A stretch of DNA of 64,000 bases from Streptomyces sp. Ru73 (lineage in GTDB: Bacteria > Actinomycetota > Actinomycetes > Streptomycetales > Streptomycetaceae): assembly GCF_002920575.1 (NCBI RefSeq), contig NZ_PQSQ01000005.1, positions 62,001 to 126,000 on the forward strand, read 5' to 3'. How positions within the stretch are numbered: the first letter of the stretch is position 1; each line of letters starts with the position of its first letter. Of this stretch, positions 16,451-22,975 are shown piece by piece. Made by a program: the position numbers and the translations under genes. Under the pieces are notes generated by a model. The model made no database searches and had not been told where the DNA came from. It saw nothing but the letters and a program-made list of their open reading frames with translations.

Positions 16451-17068
16451 TCACAAGCGCGCGAAGAGGCCGTCGAGAGGAGCCGGTACCCGCTCGGGGG
16501 AGAGGGCTTCGGCGAGGAGGCGGCCGTAGCGGATCTTGCGGCCCTTCTTGGTGCCGAGGAAGCGCCGTAGCTGGCGCTGCCGGGGGCGGCCGTGCTGGGC
16601 GGGCTGGTGCAGGAACGTCTGCCAGGCGCGGTGGTCACCCTCCGCCCGGATGATCTCCTCGACGCTCGCCGGTCCCAGCGCGCGGATGAACTCGTCCTCC
16701 AGGTCGCTCACGCACACGAAGACGTCCCGGCGGGGCGCCCGGGCCCGTTCCAGGCCGCGGTCGAAGAAGCGCTGCTCGTTCTCGTCGCACAGTCCTGCCA
16801 GGCGGAGGCCGAGGCCGGGCGGCCCGAGGAGCGTGGCGTACCGGCCGATGCTCATCGCCCCGCCCATCGCCACGACGCACACCCCCTCGGCGGCCAGGTC
16901 CCGGCCGCGCCGTGCGGCCAGGGTCTCCACCGCCGCGAGGTCGCTGGGGCCTTCGAGCAGCACCGCGGTCCGTACGCCCAGCCGCAGGGCCAGCTCACCC
17001 GCCGGTCCGCCGGGGCCGCCGGCCGCCCAGCCGCTGACCTCGTCCCGGAACGCCTGCATGTCCGCCAT
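16451..17068 (-). CDS. Stand-alone TOPRIM-domain protein (OLD-nuclease-like)
   Basis: A 205-residue protein with a TOPRIM fold like the C-terminal half of OLD-family nucleases, without the ATPase half. The key acidic residues are visible: TAVLLEGPSDLAAVETLA (catalytic Glu and the SD pair), LAGLCDENEQRFF, and VFVCVSDLEDEFIRALG (DxE pair). After it comes a basic tail, RPRQRQLRRFLGTKKGRKIRYGRLLAEAL. It may cut or bind nucleic acid in a Mg2+-dependent way; this is an inference from the family. The start is uncertain: 17068 (MADMQAF) is taken, but in-frame ATGs at 17089 and 17131 exist and none has a good ribosome site. Confidence 0.65.
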   Translation of the reverse strand: MADMQAFRDEVSGWAAGGPGGPAGELALRLGVRTAVLLEGPSDLAAVETLAARRGRDLAAEGVCVVAMGGAMSIGRYATLLGPPGLGLRLAGLCDENEQRFFDRGLERARAPRRDVFVCVSDLEDEFIRALGPASVEEIIRAEGDHRAWQTFLHQPAQHGRPRQRQLRRFLGTKKGRKIRYGRLLAEALSPERVPAPLDGLFARL

Positions 17069-17206
17069 GGAGCGAGTGTGCACCGCCATCGGCGGCACGG
17101 CACGGAAATATCCGAAAGCCCCGGCCGCCACCGGACCCCGCCGACGCCGCTGCCGACGTCTCCTCCGAGAATCGCACCAAGCAGCGGCACCTCAGCAAGG
17201 AAGAGC

Positions 17207-18127
17207 ATGCAGGGAGTTCTCACCGGTTTCATGGTGATCGCCGTCGTCGTCGGCGTCGGTTACGTCATCGGGCGGCGCGCGTACCTCGGCAGTGACGGCC
17301 GGTACGTCCTGACCCGGCTCGCCTTCAGCGTCGCCACTCCCTGCCTGCTCTTCACCACGCTCGCGGGCGCCGACCTGCGCATCCTCCTGTCCGAGCGGCT
17401 GGTCGTCACCGCGCTCAGTACGGTGGCGGCGGCCGCCCTCTTCACCGCCGTCGGCCTCCTGAGGCGCTGGGAGGCGGGACAGCTCACCATCGGTGCCCTC
17501 TGCTCCAGCTACGTCAACGCCGGCAATCTCGGCATCCCCATCGCCGTCTACGTGTTGGGAGATGCCTCGCTCGTCGCGCCCGTGCTGCTCTTCCAGCAGA
17601 TCATCGTCACCCCGCTCGCGCTGACCCTCCTCGACCTGACCCGGCCCGGCGAGCCGCAGTCCCTCCTGCGACGGCTGACCACGCCGCTGCGCAACCCGAT
17701 GGCCCTCGGCTCGCTCGCGGGCGTCACCGTCGCCGCCGGCGGCTGGGCCGTTCCCCGGCCGGTGCTCGAACCCCTCACCCTCATCGGCAACATGTCCGTC
17801 CCCGCCGTCCTGCTGGCCTTCGGCATATCCCTGTGCGGCTCCGGCCTGCCCGCACGCGGTGACCACCGGCCCGCCATCGTGCTGTCGGCCGTCCTCAAGA
17901 CCGTGGTCCAGCCCGTCACGGCCTGGGCCCTTGGCGCCGCAGTCTTCCACCTGCACGGCGCCGACCTGCTCGACGTCGTCGTGATCGCCGCGCTGCCGGC
18001 CGCCCAGAACCTCTACACCTACGCCTCCCAGTACCGCGTGGCCGAACGCCTCGCCCGCGAATCCGTCCTGCTGTCCACCCTCCTCTCCGTCCCTGCCCTC
18101 GTCGCCATCGCGGCGCTGCTGGGATAG
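17207..18127 (+). CDS. AEC-family (auxin efflux carrier-type) transporter
   Basis: A 306-residue inner-membrane protein with about ten helices in two inverted halves. The ATG at 17207 follows AAGGAAGAGC. Family features: an N-terminal half with RLAFSVATPCLLFTTLA, the centre SYVNAGNLGIPIAVYVLG (the conserved N-x-G-x-LGxP break in the first half), and the C-terminal half ALPAAQNLYTYASQY. AEC proteins export small carboxylates or similar anions; the substrate here is unknown. Divergent from the TOPRIM gene. Confidence 0.88.
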   Translation: MQGVLTGFMVIAVVVGVGYVIGRRAYLGSDGRYVLTRLAFSVATPCLLFTTLAGADLRILLSERLVVTALSTVAAAALFTAVGLLRRWEAGQLTIGALCSSYVNAGNLGIPIAVYVLGDASLVAPVLLFQQIIVTPLALTLLDLTRPGEPQSLLRRLTTPLRNPMALGSLAGVTVAAGGWAVPRPVLEPLTLIGNMSVPAVLLAFGISLCGSGLPARGDHRPAIVLSAVLKTVVQPVTAWALGAAVFHLHGADLLDVVVIAALPAAQNLYTYASQYRVAERLARESVLLSTLLSVPALVAIAALLG

Positions 18128-18128
18128 C

Positions 18129-18205
18129 GGCCCCGCGCCCGCGGATGACGGCCCCGCGCCCGCGGATGGCCGCCCCGCACCCGCGGAGAGCGGTCCCGCG
18201 TCCGC
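18129..18205. repeat. 21-bp tandem repeats
   Basis: Units at 18129, 18150, 18171 and a partial one at 18192 of the type GGCCCCGCGCCCGCGGATGRC, directly after the AEC stop. Further on, TGTGCAG-N11-CTGCACA (18292-18316) is a separate palindrome upstream of the CopD gene. Confidence 0.75.
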
Positions 18206-18403
18206 TTCGTACGGTCGATACCGGCCGTTCGTGGCCGTCGCGGCGTCACATTCCGCCCGGTGGTGTCCAGGGACCCCGCACGTGCCCCCGGTGTGCAGTA
18301 AGTACTTTCCTGCACATGGGCGACTTCTCCGCGGGAAACAAGCGGAAGGCGCCTTTTCGGATAGGGATGGTGCAGCCATCCGTGAACTCGCGAGGTGCTC
18401 TCC

Positions 18404-19438
18404 ATGCGACCGCCCACCGCGCCGGCCGACGACACGGCCACGCCTGCAGCCGGCCCCGCGACCGCGGCCGCACCGGACCGTGCCGACGTCAGGCGGGCCG
18501 CGCTCCTGCTCCTGCTCGCCATGGCCGGCGCGGCCGTGGCGCTGCTCGGGCCCGGGGCCGCCCTGCACGGTACGGGGGAGGCGGAGGCGCCGGCGGCCGG
18601 GTGGGTCTCGCTGCTGCGGGGCGTGGTGCTGGCGGCGGTGTGCGTCCAGACCGGCGAGGTGGCCGGTACGTGGCTGGCGCGCCGCGTCCCCGGCGGGCCG
18701 GCGCCGCTGCCGCGTGCCTGGTCAGCGGGGGTCGGGCTGGCCGGTGCGCTGGCCGCGGCAGGGCTCGCCGCGATCGTCTCCGACGGCAACCTCGTGCCGC
18801 AGAGCCTCGCCGACCTGGACCTCAGCGGCCTCTACCGGACGCGCGACGGCATGCTCGCGCTGCTGGAGGTCAACGCCTTCCTCGTCGCCGCCCTCCTGGC
18901 CCGCTCGCGCCGCCCGGCCGCACAGGCGGCGCCCCTCGCCGTCCTCGTCGTGTGCGAGGCACTGCGCGCCCACCCGGCGCCGGAGGACACCCCGCTCGTC
19001 GGCTCGGCCCTCACCCTCCTCCACCTGACCTGTGCGGCGCTCTGGGCCGGCACCCTCCTCCATGTGCTGCGCACCCTGCGGCTGTGGCGTACGGCGGCGC
19101 CGGGTCCGGGCGCGGTGCTGCTCGCCCGGTACGCCCGCGGGGCCGTCTTCCTGCTCGCCGCGCTGACCGCGACCGGAGTGTGCAGCACCCTGCGGCGGAT
19201 GCCGCCCGGCACCGTCCTCGGCCAGCTCACCGGCACCGCGTACGGCCGCGTCCTGCTCGCCAAGCTCCTGCTGGTGGCCGTCACCAGCGCACTGGCCCTG
19301 TACGCCCGGCTCCGGCTGCGCCGCGCCGACGACCCGCTCAGCGCCTGTGCCCCCGCACGCGCCGAACTGGTACTCCTGGGCACCACCGTGGCGGTGACCG
19401 CGCTGCTGACCGCCCTGCCGGTACCGATCCGCTGGTGA
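18404..19438 (+). CDS. copD: CopD-family membrane protein
   Basis: A 344-residue polytopic protein with about eight hydrophobic segments, of the copper resistance D family. The ATG at 18404 has GAGG 8 nt upstream; the GTG at 18395 is in frame but lies on the ribosome site. The characteristic segment is LHLTCAALWAGTLLHVL, with the His and Trp of the CopD domain, then LLARYARGAVFLLAALTATG and GRVLLAKLLLVAVTSALALYARLRL. CopD proteins take part in copper uptake across the membrane, often with CopC; no CopC or copper chaperone gene adjoins it, so its role is tentative. Confidence 0.78.
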   Translation: MRPPTAPADDTATPAAGPATAAAPDRADVRRAALLLLLAMAGAAVALLGPGAALHGTGEAEAPAAGWVSLLRGVVLAAVCVQTGEVAGTWLARRVPGGPAPLPRAWSAGVGLAGALAAAGLAAIVSDGNLVPQSLADLDLSGLYRTRDGMLALLEVNAFLVAALLARSRRPAAQAAPLAVLVVCEALRAHPAPEDTPLVGSALTLLHLTCAALWAGTLLHVLRTLRLWRTAAPGPGAVLLARYARGAVFLLAALTATGVCSTLRRMPPGTVLGQLTGTAYGRVLLAKLLLVAVTSALALYARLRLRRADDPLSACAPARAELVLLGTTVAVTALLTALPVPIRW

Positions 19439-19490
19439 GCGAGCGGACCGGCACCACACGCCGGGTCCGGGCCGTCCCGCTGACCCCCTG

Positions 19491-20264
19491 TCAGCCGTTC
19501 TCGGGGGCCGCGCCGGCCGACGTCTCCACCTCCAGCAGCGAGGCGCTGTGCCGCTCGGACTCGTACGCCGCCCTGCCGCCGCGCAGCCCGAACAGCCGCT
19601 TGGACACCGCGATGTACACCACCACCAGGATGTTCACCACGAAGGTGGCGATCCGCAGCCAGCTCACCTTCTCGGTCAGCTCGTAGACCTCCAGGGGCAG
19701 GAAAGCGGCCGTGGCCACCACCGCCAGGTACTCGGCCCACCGCTTGAGCAGCCACAGGCCCACGCCTTCGAGGAGTTCGACGAGCGCGTAGACCAGCAGT
19801 GCGACCGCCACGAACGTCAGGGTGGAGTGCCGGTACTGGAAGACCCTGCGGATCGTGTCGACCACCGGCGAGTGGTCCAGGTCGAAGTGGAAGTGACGGG
19901 CGACCGGCCGGAGGGCGACGAGATTTTCGTCGAAGAGGCGGTGGACGGAATCCTTGCTGTTGCTGAACTTCCACACCGCGTACGCGGCCAGCAGCACGAA
20001 CAGCCCCCGCACGGCCCGCTCCACGGCGATCAGCCGGATGATGACCGTGTCGCGCAGGGCCCTGCCGCGCGGCACGAGCGGGGCGTCGGCCGCGGGCCCG
20101 CTGCCCTGCGGCGGGCCGACGGCGAAGTCCCCGCAGCGCAGGCAGCGCCACGCCTCACCCACCGCGGTGGGCGCGCGCAACCGCTCGCGCAGGGCTGCTT
20201 CCTCGGGTGCGTACGTGACATGCCCGCGGCGCGCACACGCGCGCCGGTCCCAGTCGATCTTCAT
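19491..20264 (-). CDS. DUF2127-family membrane protein
   Basis: A 257-residue protein with a soluble N-terminus carrying His and Cys (CARRGHVTYAPEEAAL and WRCLRCGDFAVG, a zinc-ribbon-like CxxC) and four hydrophobic helices. The signature of DUF2127 is in HFDLDHSPVVDTIRRVFQYRHSTLTFVAVALLVYALVELLEGVGLW. Function unknown. It converges on copD with a 52-bp gap. Confidence 0.82.
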   Translation of the reverse strand: MKIDWDRRACARRGHVTYAPEEAALRERLRAPTAVGEAWRCLRCGDFAVGPPQGSGPAADAPLVPRGRALRDTVIIRLIAVERAVRGLFVLLAAYAVWKFSNSKDSVHRLFDENLVALRPVARHFHFDLDHSPVVDTIRRVFQYRHSTLTFVAVALLVYALVELLEGVGLWLLKRWAEYLAVVATAAFLPLEVYELTEKVSWLRIATFVVNILVVVYIAVSKRLFGLRGGRAAYESERHSASLLEVETSAGAAPENG

Positions 20265-20449
20265 GCTTCCCGCCCGGTTCGTCCTCGTCCCTTGGTGGAG
20301 AACGTACCGAGAGACCGCGGGTTTCCCGGGACGTCACGTACGGGGGCGGCGCACTTGTGGTGACGCGGGGCTCGCCGCTCCGCGCGGTGCCGTGCGGTGG
20401 CCCGGAACAGTGGGTAAGGTCGGGCCACACGAGCCCCGGGAGGGCGAGC

Positions 20450-20908
20450 ATGACACTGCGCACGGTGTGGCGTCCGGCCGTTCTTGTGATTGCCGTGCTG
20501 CTGGCCGCGTGCGGCGAGCCCGCAGCGTCGGGTGCGACGCGCGGGCCCGCCTCGGCCGACGTGAGCCTCGCCGTGAGCGGCGGCATCGCCGGAGTCCAGT
20601 ACGGCATCGACGTACGCCCCGACGGATCGGTCTCCGTCACCGACCGCACGGGCAGCCACGCGGCCCGCGACCTGTCGGCTGCCGAGGAGAAGAAGCTCGA
20701 CTCGCTGCTGGCCGCCGTCGACTTCGCCGGCCTGCCGGCCCGTCAGATCGACGCGGGCTCCCGGGACCGCTTCGAGTACCGGCTGACGTACGGCAGCCAC
20801 AGTCTGGTCACCGACCGCAGTACCGACCTGGGCCCGGCCGACAGGCTCATCGATCACCTGGAGAGCTGCCGGAAAGCGCGCCAGGAGCGACCGGTTCACC
20901 AGCCGTAG
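20450..20908 (+). CDS. Emfourin-like lipoprotein (candidate protease inhibitor)
   Basis: A 152-residue lipoprotein: MTLRTVWRPAVLVIAVLLAAC gives a signal peptide with lipobox LLAAC and Cys21 as the lipidated residue. The mature part matches the order of emfourin, the inhibitor of M4 protease protealysin: SGGIAGVQYGIDV, LSAAEEKKLDSLLAAVDFAGLP, RDRFEYRLTYGSHSLVTD and LIDHLESC. The match is by pattern and length; classic emfourins lack a lipobox, so this would be a cell-surface version. No M4 protease gene is adjacent. The last 62 nt overlap the 3' end of acr3 on the other strand. Confidence 0.65.
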   Translation: MTLRTVWRPAVLVIAVLLAACGEPAASGATRGPASADVSLAVSGGIAGVQYGIDVRPDGSVSVTDRTGSHAARDLSAAEEKKLDSLLAAVDFAGLPARQIDAGSRDRFEYRLTYGSHSLVTDRSTDLGPADRLIDHLESCRKARQERPVHQP

Positions 20909-21992
20909 CGCGGTCCCCGGCGGAGGCGGCGGGGAAGTACCGGCGGGCCGCCAGGGCGACATGCACCAGGCCGATCAGCACGGGGACCTCGATGAGGGGT
21001 CCGACGACGCCGGCCAGGGCCTGGCCGGAGGCGGCGCCGAAGGTCGCGATGGCCACCGCGATGGCGAGTTCGAAGTTGTTGCCGGCGGCGGTGAAGGCCA
21101 GCGTCGTCGCCCGCGGGTAGCCGAGGCCGACGGCCCTGCCGAGGGCCATGGACCCGGCCCACATCACGGCGAAGTACACCAGCAGGGGCAGCGCGATCCG
21201 GGTCACGTCCCACGGCCGGGAGGTGATCGCGTCACCCTGGAGGGCGAAGAGCACGACGATGGTGAACAGCAGGCCGTAGAGCGCGAACGGGCCGATGCGC
21301 GGGACCAGCCTGTTCTCGTACCAGGTGCGGCCCCTGGCCCGCTCGCCTAGGCGGCGGGTGAGGAACCCGGCGGCCAGCGGGATGCCGAGGAAGACCAGCA
21401 CACTGCGGGCGATCTCCCACACCGACACATCCAGACCGGTGGTCGCGAGGCCGAGCCACCCGGGGAGCACGGAGAGGTAGAACCAGCCCAGGGCGGAGAA
21501 GGCGAGCACCTGGAAGACGGAGTTGAGGGCGACGAGGACCGCGGCGGCCTCACGGTCGCCGCAGGCCAGGTCGTTCCAGATGATGACCATGGCGATGCAG
21601 CGGGCCAGCCCGACGATGATCAGGCCGGTCCGGTACTCCGGCAGGTCCGGCAGGAAGAGCCAGGCGAGCGCGAACATCACCGCGGGGCCGACCAGCCAGT
21701 TGATCACCAGGGAGGGGATCAGCAGGCGGCGGTCGCCGGTGACGGTGTCCAGGCGGTCGTAGCGGACCTTGGCGAGTACCGGATACATCATCACGAGCAG
21801 GCCGAGCGCGATCGGCAGCGAGACGCCGGTGACGGTGACCTTCGCGAGCGCGTCGCCCAGGCCCGGTACGAGGCGGCCGAGGCCCAGTCCCGCGGCCATC
21901 GCCAGCAGGATCCACACGGCCAGGAAGCGGTCGAGGAAGGAGAGGCGGGCGGCGACCGGGCCGGTGGCCGGGGGAGTGGTGCCGCCGGTCAC
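20847..21992 (-). CDS. acr3: Arsenite efflux permease, ACR3 family
   Basis: A 381-residue membrane protein with ten helices that exports As(III). The GTG at 21992 overlaps the arsR stop (GTGA), so the two are translationally coupled. The essential cysteine of the family is in GLARCIAMVIIWNDLACGD (C132), and the conserved Glu lies in AAGNNFELAIAVAIATFG. The C-terminus (ASAGDRATAGEPVAPG) is a hydrophilic tail whose coding sequence overlaps the converging emfourin-like gene. Confidence 0.92.
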   Translation of the reverse strand: MTGGTTPPATGPVAARLSFLDRFLAVWILLAMAAGLGLGRLVPGLGDALAKVTVTGVSLPIALGLLVMMYPVLAKVRYDRLDTVTGDRRLLIPSLVINWLVGPAVMFALAWLFLPDLPEYRTGLIIVGLARCIAMVIIWNDLACGDREAAAVLVALNSVFQVLAFSALGWFYLSVLPGWLGLATTGLDVSVWEIARSVLVFLGIPLAAGFLTRRLGERARGRTWYENRLVPRIGPFALYGLLFTIVVLFALQGDAITSRPWDVTRIALPLLVYFAVMWAGSMALGRAVGLGYPRATTLAFTAAGNNFELAIAVAIATFGAASGQALAGVVGPLIEVPVLIGLVHVALAARRYFPAASAGDRATAGEPVAPGALSGSSPGDR

Positions 21993-22399
21993 GAGGCGGC
22001 CTCCGTGTGCGGTGCGGTGGGCTCGGGCAGGGGCTGTCCGGCAGGGCGGGCCAGGATGCCGGCGAGGCGGTCGGTCATCTCGGGCAGCAGCCAGTAGTAC
22101 ACCCACGTGCCCCGGCGCTCGCAGTCGATCAGACCGGCCTGCCGCAGCAGCTTGAGGTGGTGGGAGATGGTCGGCTGGGACAGGTCGAAGGCCGGGGTCA
22201 GATCGCAGACGCAGACCTCGCCGCCGGCCCGCGAGGCGATCATCGACAGCAGCCGCAGCCGTACCGGATCGCCCAGCGCCTTGAAGACCTTCGCCAGCTC
22301 GGTGGCCTGCGCCTCGTCCATCGGGGCCGTCAGCAGCCCCGGACAGCAGTCCTCGGCCGGGCCGGTCACCTCGACCACCTCGAGCTCTTGTTTCGACAT
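21989..22399 (-). CDS. arsR: ArsR-family arsenite-responsive repressor
   Basis: A 136-residue winged-helix repressor. The domain runs from about residue 33, with LAKVFKALGDPVRLRLLSMIAS, the recognition helix DLSQPTISHHLKLLRQAGL and a wing. Cysteines available for As(III) are C63 and C65 (EVCVCDL) and the N-terminal pair C18-C19 (EDCCPG). The N-terminal pair is as in actinobacterial/Corynebacterium-type ArsR, where a third cysteine comes from the N-terminus. It is divergent from arsI, with a palindrome between them, and heads the arsR-acr3 unit. Confidence 0.92.
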   Translation of the reverse strand: MSKQELEVVEVTGPAEDCCPGLLTAPMDEAQATELAKVFKALGDPVRLRLLSMIASRAGGEVCVCDLTPAFDLSQPTISHHLKLLRQAGLIDCERRGTWVYYWLLPEMTDRLAGILARPAGQPLPEPTAPHTEAAS

Positions 22400-22430
22400 G
22401 CTTCTATGTTGACGGACGCCTATCCAGCGC

Positions 22431-22456
22431 GCAAGCTTGCATCGAAAGATGTCGAT
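22431..22456. promoter_or_regulatory. ArsR operator region between arsR and arsI
   Basis: GCAAGCTTGC (22431-22440) is a perfect 10-bp palindrome; directly next to it ATCGA-N6-TCGAT (22441-22456) has the 5-6-5 layout of ArsR/SmtB sites such as ATCAA-N6-TTGAT. It lies 23 bp before the arsI start and about 40 bp from arsR. Confidence 0.65.
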
Positions 22457-22478
22457 CCAGCGAGATCAGGTGGGTGCC

Positions 22479-22901
22479 ATGTCCCGTGTACAGCTTGCCC
22501 TCAACGTTGCCGACCTGGCGGCGTCCGTGGAGTTCTACTCCCGGCTCTTCGGCGTCGAGCCGGCCAAGCGCCGCCCCGGATACGCCAACTTCGCCCTCAC
22601 CGAGCCGCCGCTGAAGCTGGTGCTGATCGAGGGCGAGGCGGGCCAGGAGACCCGGCTCGACCACCTCGGCGTCGAGGTCGCCACCACCGAAGAGGTCACC
22701 GCGGCCACCGCCCGCCTCGAGGAAGCGGGCCTGGCGACCTTCGAGGAGAACGACACCTCCTGCTGCTACGCGCTCCAGGACAAGGTCTGGGTCCACGGGC
22801 CCGGCAAGGAGCCCTGGGAGATCTACGTCGTCAAGGCCGACGCCGACCGGATGGGCAAGAGCGGCGCCCTGGCCGGCGACGCCTGCTGCACCGGAAGCTG
22901 A
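22479..22901 (+). CDS. arsI: ArsI C-As lyase (VOC dioxygenase)
   Basis: A 140-residue type I extradiol-dioxygenase-fold protein that cleaves the carbon-arsenic bond of trivalent organoarsenicals. The start at 22479 (MSRVQLALNV) has AGGTGGG upstream. Predicted metal ligands Q5, H62 and E114 are present, and the vicinal pair C95-C96 in NDTSCCYALQDKVWV is the ArsI signature for As(III) binding. A C-terminal DACCTGS adds a second Cys pair, common in ArsI. The alternative name is cadmium-induced protein CadI. It is divergent from arsR and shares its operator. Confidence 0.88.
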   Translation: MSRVQLALNVADLAASVEFYSRLFGVEPAKRRPGYANFALTEPPLKLVLIEGEAGQETRLDHLGVEVATTEEVTAATARLEEAGLATFEENDTSCCYALQDKVWVHGPGKEPWEIYVVKADADRMGKSGALAGDACCTGS

Positions 22902-22906
22902 GCGCA

Positions 22907-22941
22907 AGCGGCCCGGACCGGGCGAGCCGGTCCGGGCCGCT
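22907..22941. terminator. Bidirectional terminator, 15-bp perfect stem
   Basis: AGCGGCCCGGACCGG (22907-22921) and CCGGTCCGGGCCGCT (22927-22941) with a 5-nt loop, between the converging arsI and phosphoesterase genes. Confidence 0.88.
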
Positions 22942-22975
22942 GTGACGGCGGTGAGCGCTCAGGCCGCGCCGGTCC

